A stretch of 64,000 bases of DNA from Bacillus sp. SORGH_AS_0510 (GCF_030818775.1 NZ_JAUTAU010000001.1:825001-889000), one strand, 5' to 3'; positions 7,255 through 15,494 are shown, numbered from the stretch's first letter. Notes: a model not told the origin generated them from the letters alone. A program made the numbers and translations.

Positions 7255-8253
7255 TTAAAATAATTGAGTTTGATATTCAGACTGCTTCTTATTGTGAATT
7301 TCAGAAACATTTTGCATTAAATCAAATAAACCATCTCGGTCAATCAAATTAACTTTATGATTTTTCGCCAATTGGATAGCATTTTCAGTGAAATATGAAT
7401 TGGTAATGACATATGCTTCATCACATTTATAAACGAACTTTCCCGAAAATACCTCCTGAATAGCTTTATTTGTAATTTTTGCTTTATACCTTTTACACTG
7501 AATAGCTATTTTCTTACCGTTTTTTCTTGCTGTTAAATCTACACCTTCATCGCCAGAAACTTTGGTGGTTTGAACATCAGTATAACCACTTTTTTCGAGT
7601 AGATTTTGTACGAAGTGTTCGAATTGGATGCCAGTCATTTTATCAATTTCAGTAAAAGAGTATTTTAATTTTTCTTTTTTTTCACGTTCTTGTTCTTTTA
7701 ACCACTTGTTTACATTAAAAGTTTCTTCTTTCAACAAGGTATTAATATTTGGTACATCTTTTAAGCCACGGTCACGAGTATTTTCAATACGGTACTGTTC
7801 AGTTTGCTTTATCAATGACTCACTTCTGAGATAACAAATTACACATAAGATAATGAAAAATGAACCGAGCACCAATCCGCCTAACCAACCATACAAATTC
7901 CAAAAGGCAAATAATCCAAGTACTCCAATTACTCCTAATATTATGCTTAAAATATTAAATGCCTTTGCAGTCTTCCCAAATATATTGTATGCTTCTTTGT
8001 TAACTTCATCGAAAATGGCCCGATTATATTCTCTATCTTTTGAAACCTTTTCTTCTAGGCACTTATAGCATTTCAATTCAATGCTCTGCTTTTCTTGATT
8101 AAAAGTTTCATAAACTACAAGCCTATTCCATGTTGTATCCCCAACTAATTCTCCATGTATAGGGCAATTCATTTTCAAGATTCTTATTGGCTCTGTATTC
8201 TGTTTGTTTTTCTTTTTATGGTTACGGTAGCGATTCCGATAATAATATGCCAT
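7255..8253 (-). CDS. Membrane-anchored Mrr-like restriction endonuclease (332 aa)
   Basis: Probable nuclease of the PD-(D/E)XK Mrr_cat family, which cleaves foreign or modified DNA. The order of parts is: a basic Arg/Lys N-terminus; a possible zinc site (CPIHGE, then C-x-x-C in ECYKCLEE-like LKCYKCLEE); two hydrophobic segments (NILSIILGVIGVLGLFAF and GGLVLGSFFIILCVIC); then the C-terminal catalytic domain from MTGIQFEHFVQNLL. The catalytic pattern GDEGVDLTA...IAIQCKRY supplies D and Q-x-K. ATG 8253 is preferred; the upstream ATG (8262) sits only two bases from GGGAGG. A defence role for the island is inferred. Confidence 0.85.
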   Translation of the reverse strand: MAYYYRNRYRNHKKKNKQNTEPIRILKMNCPIHGELVGDTTWNRLVVYETFNQEKQSIELKCYKCLEEKVSKDREYNRAIFDEVNKEAYNIFGKTAKAFNILSIILGVIGVLGLFAFWNLYGWLGGLVLGSFFIILCVICYLRSESLIKQTEQYRIENTRDRGLKDVPNINTLLKEETFNVNKWLKEQEREKKEKLKYSFTEIDKMTGIQFEHFVQNLLEKSGYTDVQTTKVSGDEGVDLTARKNGKKIAIQCKRYKAKITNKAIQEVFSGKFVYKCDEAYVITNSYFTENAIQLAKNHKVNLIDRDGLFDLMQNVSEIHNKKQSEYQTQLF

Positions 8254-8389
8254 TTTTACCATTACCTCCCTAATTAAATATTACCATTTAAAACCAAAAC
8301 AAATGACAGAAATTTATTTTTAATATGAATTTTTGTCACAAGGATTTTGGTTTTTTATTGTCGAATATTAGGAGATTGGGAGGTGCGCT

Positions 8390-8878
8390 ATGAGCAAAGA
8401 AGTTTTAACCATAATATTTGGGATTTTATCGGGGGTATTAGTATTCGTAATTGGGAGGTTTATTGAGAAGTTATTCATTGACCCCATTAAGGAGCATAAG
8501 AGTGTCATAGCAGAAATTTATGATGGAATGATATTTTATACAAATAGAATTACTAGTCCTTTGCATGTGACCGAAGATATCCCTAATTCCATAATTGCAG
8601 AAATCAACAAAGTTTCTGATGAAATTAGAAGGTTGTCCACCAAACTTCGAGCAGCCACATATAATTTAAAAGGCTTTTACTGGTTATACCGCATATTTTT
8701 CAGAGCTCCATCATTAAAAGATATCAACGAGGTATGTGGAAGTTTAATCGGAATATCAAATGGGCTATTATATAGGGATAACCGACACCATGTGATGGAT
8801 TTTAATATAAAAAAACATGAAATTATTATGCAGAAACTAAAACTAAATAAATTTGAACACAAACTGAAACGCCAGTAA
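8390..8878 (+). CDS. Membrane protein of unknown function (162 aa)
   Basis: ATG 8390 follows GGGAGGTG. One N-terminal hydrophobic segment (residues 4-24, VLTIIFGILSGVLVFVIG) precedes a long soluble helical region with a basic end (FEHKLKRQ), so the protein is probably single-pass with a cytoplasmic domain. It is divergent from the Mrr-like gene and shares its promoter region. Function unknown; a role linked to the neighbouring nuclease is possible but not shown. Confidence 0.75.
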   Translation: MSKEVLTIIFGILSGVLVFVIGRFIEKLFIDPIKEHKSVIAEIYDGMIFYTNRITSPLHVTEDIPNSIIAEINKVSDEIRRLSTKLRAATYNLKGFYWLYRIFFRAPSLKDINEVCGSLIGISNGLLYRDNRHHVMDFNIKKHEIIMQKLKLNKFEHKLKRQ

Positions 8879-8894
8879 GAAACTGGCGTTTTTT
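8868..8894 (+). terminator. Terminator overlapping the stop of the 162-aa membrane protein
   Basis: Stem AACGCCAGT/ACTGGCGTT with T-run. The 5' arm overlaps the end of the gene. Confidence 0.85.
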
Positions 8895-9054
8895 ATGTAT
8901 TAGATTTGAGCAGTATTTTCATTGCCTTTTCAGCCGCTATATGTGATGTATCGGCATATTCAATTATCATTCTGTTACCGAGTTTAGCAGTAACTTTTAC
9001 TCTTTTGTTTTTATGAGATACACGAAAAAAAATTCCATCTTCTTCATAAACGAA
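8893..9054 (-). pseudogene. Start-less coding remnant (about 53 codons)
   Basis: On the minus strand a frame opens after a TAA at 9055-9057 and reads VYEEDGIFFRVSHKNKR, then VKVTAKLGNRMIIEYADTSH, then a short helical end AAEKAMKILLKSNT and a stop. The composition and alternating strand/helix pattern look genuinely coding, but there is no ATG, GTG or TTG near the beginning. It is probably a 5'-truncated gene, or one starting at an internal ATG. Confidence 0.35.
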
Positions 9055-9132
9055 TTATTCATGACAATTTTTATTTTTTTACTAAAAAGGGAATCAGCCA
9101 AATTTATCGAATTTTGTAAAAGGAGGTGTATT

Positions 9133-9786
9133 ATGAAATTCGATACTAAATATTTAATAAGATGGGGCATTCCTGGATGGGTGTTTCTATTGAGCATAAT
9201 ATTCCTGTACGTTGTTTACCACGCAGATAAATTTCTGAAAGTATTTTCTTCAGATCCAATTAAATTATTGAGCTTTGTATTAGCAGTTGCGAGTATTGGT
9301 GTTCCTGTTGGGTATATATTTCATCAATTGTATTTTGGTGTATTCTGGGTAATGTCCAAAACAAAAGGCGTTAAGTCAATCACCAAGCATATTAACGGCT
9401 ATCAGAGGAAGTTCCCTAATGATGTTGATGAAGAATATTATCATTTAGAATACTTGTGGCAGAGTGAACTTAGCCTATTAGAACAAACCAAACGTGACTA
9501 TATAGCTGAAAGATACAGACATCTGTTATCTACAACTCACAGCTTGGGAGTTTTAGGTATTAGTATGTTAAGTTCATTTCTCGTGGCAATATTTATTCTT
9601 AAAAAAATTGACATGGGCACGGATGATACAATTGCTGTTTTAAGTATATTAGTATTGTTAGTTGTTTTAATTTTTTTGAATTTCTTGTATTACTCTGAGA
9701 AAACACAAGCTTTTCAAGGAATGTTCCTTAATGAATTCATTAATGATAAGGAAAGAAACAAAGGTCGGAAGCAACAAAGTAATTAA
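9133..9786 (+). CDS. Four-helix membrane protein, function unknown (217 aa)
   Basis: ATG 9133 is preceded by AAAAGGAGGTG; the longer open frame starting at 9013 lacks a site. Hydrophobic segments lie near residues 10-28 and 42-66, then a soluble stretch, then a pair at about 145-165 and 172-195. The soluble loop between (ITKHINGYQRKFPNDVDEEYYHLEYLW) is charged. No family recognised. It lies alone between two terminators. Confidence 0.75.
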   Translation: MKFDTKYLIRWGIPGWVFLLSIIFLYVVYHADKFLKVFSSDPIKLLSFVLAVASIGVPVGYIFHQLYFGVFWVMSKTKGVKSITKHINGYQRKFPNDVDEEYYHLEYLWQSELSLLEQTKRDYIAERYRHLLSTTHSLGVLGISMLSSFLVAIFILKKIDMGTDDTIAVLSILVLLVVLIFLNFLYYSEKTQAFQGMFLNEFINDKERNKGRKQQSN

Positions 9787-9795
9787 TACCTGACT

Positions 9796-9827
9796 AAACC
9801 CACCAGTTATCAAAGCTGGTGGGTTTT
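9796..9827 (+). terminator. Intrinsic terminator
   Basis: Stem AACCCACCAG/CTGGTGGGTT followed by TT. Confidence 0.8.
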
Positions 9828-9963
9828 AAGTTTGCAATAGTACAAGAGGGGTGATAAATAAATATCAAAACTGAACGAACTGTTGGGGATAGGTACAAAA
9901 AAATTGGTGCCATGAACTTTCTATTTCAAATAACCTCAATATAATAGAGTTGAGGTGAGTGAG

Positions 9964-10482
9964 ATGAAGGAAATATGGCGGAAAATACCCAACTATGAAG
10001 ATTATCAAGTGAGCAACTTTGGGAATGTGCTTTCATTTAAAAATAAAAAATATGAGAATGGATGGCCACTTAATGTTCAAGAAAATCGAGCAGGTTATAT
10101 AAAGATTATCGTTTGGAAAAGTGGGAAACAAAAAACCATAAAATTGCACCGCATTGTATGTGAATTATTCAAAGGTATGGCACCAGAAGGAAAAGAATAT
10201 GTTAATCATATAGATGGAAACAAGCGAAATAATCACTATTCGAATCTTGAATGGATCTCATCATCTGAAAACACACTTCATGCTTATGGAAATGGTTTGA
10301 AGAATCATTCTAGAAATAAACGAGCAATCGTTCAAATGTCATTAGAAGGTGAATATTTAAACAATTATCCAAGTGTTTCCGAAGGTGCAAATGCTGTTGG
10401 TGGCAATACCTATGGGATTAGCATGGCATGTAAAAATAAGTTCAAATCATATAAAGGATATGTTTGGAATTATGTTGATTAA
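9964..10482 (+). CDS. HNH endonuclease with NUMOD4 and NUMOD1-like domains (172 aa)
   Basis: Free-standing homing-type nuclease. The N-terminal NUMOD4 motif (EIWRKIPNYEDYQVSNFGNV) binds DNA. The central HNH_3 region carries LHRIVCELF...VNHIDGNKRNNHYSNLEW. The C-terminal part (RAIVQMSLEGEYLNNYPSVSEGA) resembles the NUMOD1/IENR1 repeat. The start is ATG 9964, five bases after AGGTGA; a GTG at 9955 is the alternative. It is the last gene before attR, where homing nucleases often accumulate in phages and islands. Confidence 0.9.
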   Translation: MKEIWRKIPNYEDYQVSNFGNVLSFKNKKYENGWPLNVQENRAGYIKIIVWKSGKQKTIKLHRIVCELFKGMAPEGKEYVNHIDGNKRNNHYSNLEWISSSENTLHAYGNGLKNHSRNKRAIVQMSLEGEYLNNYPSVSEGANAVGGNTYGISMACKNKFKSYKGYVWNYVD

Positions 10483-10613
10483 TTTACAGACAAACTCTTA
10501 TAATATTGAAGGAAGTTGATTGACTAACGAAGTTCGCTTAAAGTTCGAATCTGTAATCCCATAAATCATTGGTATCGTTAATGTGCTAATGTATTAATCA
10601 TCATGAAAATAAA

Positions 10614-10648
10614 GTACGGTCAGAGGTTCGAATCCTCTAAGGCGCGTA
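10614..10648 (+). repeat. attR, 35-bp direct repeat of the tRNA-Arg 3' half
   Basis: Exact repeat of 2078-2112. It marks the right end of the island and the place where the original tRNA 3' end continued into its downstream terminator. Confidence 0.92.
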
Positions 10649-10656
10649 AAACGAGA

Positions 10657-10681
10657 AAACGCTAATTTAGCGTTTTTTTTT
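10657..10681 (+). terminator. Displaced terminator of the tRNA operon
   Basis: Stem AAACGCT/AGCGTTT with an AATTT loop and eight T, directly after attR. Before integration it would have followed tRNA-Arg(UCU) by about ten bases. Confidence 0.8.
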
Positions 10682-10774
10682 ATGTTCTTTTTTAAGTCTG
10701 TATGGAAAAAGTTGTATAATGGGTGGTAGTGAAAGATAAGGGGTAGAAATCTATCAATTAAAAGGAGGCAAATA

Positions 10775-11101
10775 ATGAAAAACACTTTCCTATCATTGGC
10801 CATTTTTAGTATAGCCATTTCCTTAGTCATTAGTAGTTGGTTGCTATCTAATAGTTTAAGTGATAAAAAGACAAACCATACAATACAGGACGAAAACCAA
10901 CATCAGCTGCTTACTAAATCCGAGGTAGCAGATTATTTAGGTATTAGTGTCGAAGAGGTTCAACAATTAACCGAAGTCCCAGAAGGAGAAGGAGTTACTG
11001 CAAGTTACATTCCTCATATAAAAATAAAAAAAATTAATTATTATCCTAAAAAGGCAATAGACAAATGGCTTGTAAATGCAGAATTTATCACTGTTCCGTA
11101 A
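10775..11101 (+). CDS. Membrane-anchored helix-turn-helix protein (108 aa)
   Basis: ATG 10775 follows AAAAGGAGG. One N-terminal transmembrane segment (residues 4-25) and a short charged linker lead to an excisionase/MerR-like helix-turn-helix (LLTKSEVADYLGISVEEVQQL, residues 45-65). A wing region (IPHIKIKKINYYPKKAIDKWL) completes the DNA-binding fold. Proteins with this layout occur in Bacillus; their targets are not established. It is the first chromosomal gene after the island. Confidence 0.8.
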   Translation: MKNTFLSLAIFSIAISLVISSWLLSNSLSDKKTNHTIQDENQHQLLTKSEVADYLGISVEEVQQLTEVPEGEGVTASYIPHIKIKKINYYPKKAIDKWLVNAEFITVP

Positions 11102-11135
11102 TTAGTGATTTTAGTGATTTTTAAGTTGGATTTTG

Positions 11136-11158
11136 TGCCACCAGAACCGTCCCCATGG
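11136..11158 (+). repeat. Family 2 palindromic repeat, right half only
   Basis: GCCACCAGAACCGTCCCC matches the right arm of the family 2 repeats (compare 21319-21386). The left arm is missing. Confidence 0.6.
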
Positions 11159-11227
11159 CTTTCCCTAAACATGGTATATTTTTATTCCTTTAGAAAAAAA
11201 TATAAGAAAAACTGGAATAGGAGTAAA

Positions 11228-12235
11228 ATGATGAAGGATAAAAACCCCATTAGTGCTTCGGAGGTTGGAACGTTATGGGTTACATACCAGGAAAAGACGA
11301 TGATTTTGAGGATTTTGGAATACTTTTTAGCCAAGGCAGATGATCAGGAAGCAAAGAATATAATGGGGGGATTGTGGCAGGAGCTTCATGATTATGTATT
11401 AGAGATAAAGAAGATACTTCAGGATGAAGGAGTGGCCATTCCAGTTGGAATTACTGCTTCCGATGTCAACTTAGAGGCACCAAACCTATACGATAATGGG
11501 TTTGACATTATGTTTCTTCGTGTATTAAAAGAACTCAGCATGGGCATGTACACCATAAATATGAACATGTCCTATCGTAGAGATGTCATGAAAATATACT
11601 CCGGGCTAACTAGGGTTACACAAAGGATCTATGAATTGTCCACTCTTTACTTACTTGAAAAAGGAGTTCTTAGCCTGCCGCCAAAAGTAACTATGCCTAA
11701 AGCCAATGAATTTGTTGAGAACAAAAGTTATTTTAGTGGGTTGAACTTTTTTAATGAGAAAAGAGTATTAAATACGGTAGAGTTAGGCATTCTCCATCAT
11801 GGAATTGAGACAAATAATGTGGGGATGCAGCTGATTACAGGCTTTGCTCAATGTGCTCAGGACAAAGAAGTAAAAGAGTATTTTATTAAAGGAAAAGAGC
11901 TGGCTAAAAAACAAATAAAAATATTCGAAGGGATATTGCTTGAGAATGATATTCAATTCTCCTCCACCTCTGGTAGCACGGTTACTCGTTCCCAAGTGGC
12001 CCCATTCTCGGATAAATTAATGATGTTATGTATTTTTTTCCTAAATACTTTTGGAATGATTGGTAATACTTTTGGAACGATGTTTACCATGAGAAACGAT
12101 ATAATCGTAAAAAACGGTTTAATCGGTAAGGATGTTTATTTTTTTGCGCGTGACGGGATTAAACTCATGATAAAAAATGGCTGGTTGGAAGAACCACCCC
12201 CAATGGAAGATCGGGAAACTTTAATAAAAGGATGA
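11228..12235 (+). CDS. DUF3231 family protein (335 aa)
   Basis: Two tandem helical DUF3231 domains (about residues 5-165 and 175-330). Each begins with a pattern like ASEVGTLWVTYQEKTM or LNTVELGILHHGIETN, as in spore-coat-like four-helix proteins of Bacillus. The start is the ATG pair at 11228/11231, after AGGAG. It is a paralogue of the protein at 20111. The role is unknown; members are often linked to sporulating Bacillaceae. A family 1 repeat follows the stop almost directly. Confidence 0.88.
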   Translation: MMKDKNPISASEVGTLWVTYQEKTMILRILEYFLAKADDQEAKNIMGGLWQELHDYVLEIKKILQDEGVAIPVGITASDVNLEAPNLYDNGFDIMFLRVLKELSMGMYTINMNMSYRRDVMKIYSGLTRVTQRIYELSTLYLLEKGVLSLPPKVTMPKANEFVENKSYFSGLNFFNEKRVLNTVELGILHHGIETNNVGMQLITGFAQCAQDKEVKEYFIKGKELAKKQIKIFEGILLENDIQFSSTSGSTVTRSQVAPFSDKLMMLCIFFLNTFGMIGNTFGTMFTMRNDIIVKNGLIGKDVYFFARDGIKLMIKNGWLEEPPPMEDRETLIKG

Positions 12236-12239
12236 AGTT

Positions 12240-12283
12240 GGGGACAGTCCCCCAGCGCTTTAGCGCAGTGGGGGACTGTCCCC
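12240..12283 (+). repeat. Family 1 palindromic repeat, copy 1
   Basis: GGGGACAGTCCCCC, core AGCGCTTTAGCGCAGT, GGGGGACTGTCCCC. It lies five bases after the DUF3231 stop. This copy has A...T closing the core where most have G...C, a compensated change. Confidence 0.9.
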
Positions 12284-12370
12284 AACCTATACTTCCCCTT
12301 CTACAACTGTTATAATTTGAATATTATGAATATATTTCAATAACTTTGTAATAGGTTGGGAGAAGTGTGT

Positions 12371-13198
12371 ATGTTCATGAAGAAGAGTTTTGAGCAAAAG
12401 CTAGTGAATGGGGTGCAGATGGGAAATGGAACCCTCTCGTTCCAAAAGGTGAAATTAAATGTTCATTGCTTTTTCCTCGATGGTGTCTTAATTGATACGG
12501 GAGCAAGGTCACTGGAGAGGTATTTCAAGTCCTTCTTTACGCATCTCGATATTGATCAAGTAGTGATCACCCACTTTCATGAAGATCATACAGGTTGTGC
12601 TTCCTTTTTGCAGAAAGATCTTCAGCTTCCGCTTTTCATGGATGACATCATGCTTGAATACTGCAAGAAAAAGGCGGACTATCCTCTATATCGTCAACTG
12701 TTTTGGGGAAGGCGCAGGCCCTTTCAGGCAGAACCCATTGGTGCTACCTTTCAATCACAAAATGCCACTTGGCAAGTCATCAAAACCCCAGGGCATTCCA
12801 TTGATCATCTCGCCTTTTTAAATGATGAGACAGGGCAGCTTTTTACGGGAGACCTTTATTGTCAGGAAAAAACAAAAGTGGTTCTTCGAGAGGAAAATAT
12901 CCCTGTGATTATCGAATCGTTGCAAAGAGTCTTAACCCATGATTTTGATGATGTATTTTGCAATCACGCAGGACATTTGAGCAAGGGGCGTACTGCCCTA
13001 AAGAGGAAGTTGGACTATCTGTTGGATCTGCAAGGAACGATCCTAAAACTGTATGATGAAGGCAAGAATCCAGAAGAGATTAAACAGACATTGTTCCCGA
13101 AAAAATATCCGATAACATCTTTTTCGCAGGGAGAATGGGACGCCATCCATATTGTTTACTCGATAATTAAACAAAAAGATAAAACGCTGATATTCTAA
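12371..13198 (+). CDS. MBL-fold metallohydrolase (275 aa)
   Basis: Metallo-beta-lactamase fold hydrolase with two-metal motif H-x-H-x-D-H (VVITHFHEDHTG), a distal His (TPGHSIDH), Asp (LFTGDLYC) and a final His (CNHAGH). Family members are thiolesterases, lactonases or phosphodiesterases; the substrate cannot be read here. The start is ATG 12371 after GGGAGAAG; ATG 12377 is the alternative. The C-terminal helical region (about residues 210-270) may cap the active site. A family 2 repeat follows. Confidence 0.9.
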   Translation: MFMKKSFEQKLVNGVQMGNGTLSFQKVKLNVHCFFLDGVLIDTGARSLERYFKSFFTHLDIDQVVITHFHEDHTGCASFLQKDLQLPLFMDDIMLEYCKKKADYPLYRQLFWGRRRPFQAEPIGATFQSQNATWQVIKTPGHSIDHLAFLNDETGQLFTGDLYCQEKTKVVLREENIPVIIESLQRVLTHDFDDVFCNHAGHLSKGRTALKRKLDYLLDLQGTILKLYDEGKNPEEIKQTLFPKKYPITSFSQGEWDAIHIVYSIIKQKDKTLIF

Positions 13199-13219
13199 TG
13201 AATGGATGTTCATTCATTG

Positions 13220-13295
13220 AACCATAGGGACGGTTCATGTGGCTCTTCTCATCTCTTTGTGGAGGAAAAAGAGCCAACAGAACCGTCCCCTTGGT
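13220..13295 (+). repeat. Family 2 palindromic repeat
   Basis: ACCATAGGGACGGTTC...GGCTCTTCTC, then GAGGAAAAAGAGCC...GAACCGTCCCC, then TTGGT. The arms form a long imperfect hairpin between the convergent MBL and SRPBCC genes. Confidence 0.75.
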
Positions 13296-13302
13296 CACTT
13301 GA

Positions 13303-13725
13303 TCACTTTACTTGCTCTGCGTACTTTTTAAAATTATCTAAAATGGCTTGCCAGCCCTGTTGTTGCATTTCAATGGGATTGGTCGCTTCCGCATCAAATG
13401 TTTCAGTAATTTGCGTTTCGTTTCCTTGACCTTTAAAGGTGATTTGCACTTTTCTGCCGTCACCCATGGTATAAGCAATTACTTCATGTTCTTTCACTTC
13501 ATCATACGTTCCACCAAAATCGAAGCCAAAACTGCCATCTTTGGCTTCCATTCTTGAGCGGAATGTCCCACCGACTCTTAAATCATTTTCAGCCACAGGT
13601 GTGTGCCAGTCGTCAGAAGCACTGTTCCACTTCTTGATATGATCGGGCTCCGACCAATATGTCCATACCTTTTCTACCGGTGCTTGTACTGTAGCTTCTA
13701 CAGTCACTTTTTTTGTTGCTTCCAT
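13303..13725 (-). CDS. SRPBCC/AHSA1-type protein (140 aa)
   Basis: START-like hydrophobic-pocket protein. The N-terminal pattern VEATVQAPVEKVWTYWSEPDHIKKW and the C-terminal QQGWQAILDNFKKYAEQ are characteristic of the AHSA1 (YndB-like) SRPBCC family. Full length for the family. Members bind small lipophilic ligands; the ligand here is unknown. It is convergent with the MBL hydrolase. Confidence 0.9.
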   Translation of the reverse strand: MEATKKVTVEATVQAPVEKVWTYWSEPDHIKKWNSASDDWHTPVAENDLRVGGTFRSRMEAKDGSFGFDFGGTYDEVKEHEVIAYTMGDGRKVQITFKGQGNETQITETFDAEATNPIEMQQQGWQAILDNFKKYAEQVK

Positions 13726-13902
13726 TGCATGTACCGCCTCTCTTTATTCGAAAATTTTTAAAGCGATGTCTCTACAAAGGTGTCTGACTATATTGTATCT
13801 GAAATCGATAAATTACACTACTTCTACATTGTTTCCTTCAGGAATGGCTTTAAATACTACATGCACCAAGGAAAAATGAGCGCAGATGTAGAAATTATAA
13901 GA

Positions 13903-13978
13903 ACCACAGGGACGGTTCTTGTGGCACTTTCCATTCCTTCATTGAGGAAAAAAGCCAGCAGAACCCGTCCCCTTGGTT
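13903..13978 (+). repeat. Family 2 palindromic repeat
   Basis: ACCACAGGGACGGTTCTTGT...TTGAGGAAAAAAGCCAGCAG...CCGTCCCCTTGGT. Same orientation as the other copies, between SRPBCC (minus) and DUF4190 (plus). Confidence 0.75.
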
Positions 13979-14010
13979 CGTGAAAAATTTTATAAAAAGA
14001 GGGGTATAAA

Positions 14011-14274
14011 GTGGTGAAAACAAATAATAAATCCATTGCTGCACTTACGTTGGGCATTTTATCAATTCTTCTGCCTTACATTGGTTTAATCCTTGGTATT
14101 ATTGGGCTTGTTTTATCTTCAAAAAGTATTAAAGAGATTAATCATTCCAATGAAAATGGGAGAGGGTTAGCTATATCAGGGAAGGTTTGTAGTATTGTTG
14201 GAATCAGTCTTCACGGTCTTCTTATTTTACTTATGATTTTGGCGCTCAGTTCTTTTTACGTTACTGGACCCTAA
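14011..14274 (+). CDS. DUF4190 small membrane protein (87 aa)
   Basis: GTG 14011 (or GTG 14014) follows AGAGGGG. Two hydrophobic hairpins (ALTLGILSILLPYIGLILGI and VGISLHGLLILLMILAL) are separated by a short basic/asparagine-rich loop with LAISGK, the pattern of DUF4190. Function unknown. It is followed 18 bases later by a NUDIX gene, so the two are likely co-transcribed. Confidence 0.85.
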   Translation: MVKTNNKSIAALTLGILSILLPYIGLILGIIGLVLSSKSIKEINHSNENGRGLAISGKVCSIVGISLHGLLILLMILALSSFYVTGP

Positions 14275-14292
14275 AAATTAGGGGGGAGAAAA

Positions 14293-14766
14293 GTGGGATA
14301 TATTTCTGAAATACGAAAATTAATAGGGAGTAGACCGATTATAAGTGTCGGGGCAACAATTCTTGTGGTAAATGAAAAAAGTGAAATTCTTTTTCAACAT
14401 CGGTCTGATACATTAGATTGGGGGTTACCAGGAGGTTCAATGGAACTTGGTGAGACATTAGGAGAAGTTGCTTCTCGTGAATTAAAAGAAGAAACTGGTC
14501 TTTTAGCAAGTGAGTTTGAGCTAATCGAAGTGTTCTCAGGTCCAAGGTTTTATTTCCGTTATCCAAATGGGGATGAGACATATAGTGTAATTAACCTATT
14601 TCGTGCGATAGACGTAAGCGGAAAGTTAGAAATGAATGATGGGGAGAGTATGAACCTTAAGTATTTCAGTAAAGATAACCTTCCTGTTAACATTGAAAAA
14701 AGAGCAAAGGCACTATTAGAAAGTTTGGGAGATAAATTGTGGGATTTAGGTAGCTCCTTTCTATAA
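14293..14766 (+). CDS. NUDIX hydrolase (157 aa)
   Basis: Hydrolase of nucleoside diphosphate-linked compounds. The complete NUDIX box is present: G-x5-E-x7-REL-x-EE-x-G-L (GGSMELGETLGEVASRELKE then ETGL, about residues 50-72). It starts at GTG 14293 after GGGGGGAG. The length is typical for MutT/YtkD-like enzymes. Substrate undetermined. Confidence 0.92.
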   Translation: MGYISEIRKLIGSRPIISVGATILVVNEKSEILFQHRSDTLDWGLPGGSMELGETLGEVASRELKEETGLLASEFELIEVFSGPRFYFRYPNGDETYSVINLFRAIDVSGKLEMNDGESMNLKYFSKDNLPVNIEKRAKALLESLGDKLWDLGSSFL

Positions 14767-14799
14767 AAATTTCAAGAAAAATGGATGGGGGATAGGCTC

Positions 14800-14973
14800 A
14801 TGAAGAATTCTAAAATAACGGTAACCATAACATTTTTAGTTATTTTAGTTTTAGGGATTATTAGTATTTATCTATTTGCTCCGCAAAACGAAAGACCGAT
14901 GTTGGTTTTGATGCTTGGGGCAGTTATGATTTTATTTCAGAGATTGGCTTTCTATCTATTAAAAATTAAATAA
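14800..14973 (+). CDS. Small two-helix membrane protein (57 aa)
   Basis: ATG 14800 after GGGGGATAGG. Two hydrophobic segments (residues 6-26 and 34-54) are joined by the loop APQNERP. Function unknown. It lies 33 bases after the NUDIX stop. Confidence 0.65.
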   Translation: MKNSKITVTITFLVILVLGIISIYLFAPQNERPMLVLMLGAVMILFQRLAFYLLKIK

Positions 14974-15044
14974 ACGGGTGAGCAATTTTTTTTACCCTAA
15001 CTCTTTTGAACCCCTAGGGGATTGGTGCTGCAGGAGGTTACAAA

Positions 15045-15494
15045 TTGAAAGTAGATACACTAAATGTAAAATATATAATAGATGGAAAAATTTCAGATAA
15101 ACCTACAAAAATGTTTTACAACCAATTAAATGAAGACGAATTGGAGAACATTCATTTTGAGGTTGAATGGACTAATCAAAAAATACAATCTAAGTTATCC
15201 AACTCTACTGAATATGCGATTCAGTACTTACAGAAAGAACTCCCTGACAACATCAGTATTGCTTGTTGTCAATCTTGCCAGCACGGCAATTTCAATCCAG
15301 TTGGTGATAATGAAAATGAAGTATTTTGCTTAAAAGATAAGACTCTTCTAAATCGGGAAGATGTCGTTAATATTTTCTCCAACCAGGATGAACTATTTAA
15401 TACTAGAAAGCGAAAACTCCTTGATTTTTGTAAAGAATATAAACCTATATCTGGTAAAGAAAAATACACATACAACGATTGGGAGTTTGAATAA
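15045..15494 (+). CDS. Cysteine-containing protein of unknown function (149 aa)
   Basis: TTG 15045 with AGGAGG eight bases upstream. The N-terminal half is mixed strand and helix. A cluster of cysteines follows (ACCQSCQHGNFNPVGDNE, then VFCLKD and LDFCKEYKP), consistent with a metal- or cluster-binding site. The next gene starts on the base after its stop codon, so the pair is an operon. Family not identified with certainty. Confidence 0.75.
   Translation: MKVDTLNVKYIIDGKISDKPTKMFYNQLNEDELENIHFEVEWTNQKIQSKLSNSTEYAIQYLQKELPDNISIACCQSCQHGNFNPVGDNENEVFCLKDKTLLNREDVVNIFSNQDELFNTRKRKLLDFCKEYKPISGKEKYTYNDWEFE

Larger units (their letters stand above)
2078..10648. mobile_element. 8.5-kb integrative element in tRNA-Arg(UCU)
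   Basis: It is bounded by 35-bp direct repeats (attL 2078-2112, attR 10614-10648), with a tyrosine recombinase next to attL reading inward. Cargo includes a four-gene minus-strand cluster of small proteins, two further small plus-strand genes, a gene broken by UGA, an Mrr-like nuclease, two membrane proteins and an HNH endonuclease. No replication, conjugation or phage structural gene is recognisable, so it may be a degraded or satellite island mobilised by other elements. The palindromic repeats common elsewhere in the window are absent here, which fits recent arrival. Confidence 0.88.

Noticed and set aside
2254..10482. Prophage
   Set aside because: No terminase, capsid, tail, lysis or phage repressor genes are visible in the 8.5 kb; integrase and HNH nuclease alone do not establish a phage.
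13780..13983. 67-codon plus-strand frame upstream of DUF4190
   Set aside because: No ribosome site, and its second half is just translation of a family 2 repeat. The first part could be a decayed remnant but cannot be supported.
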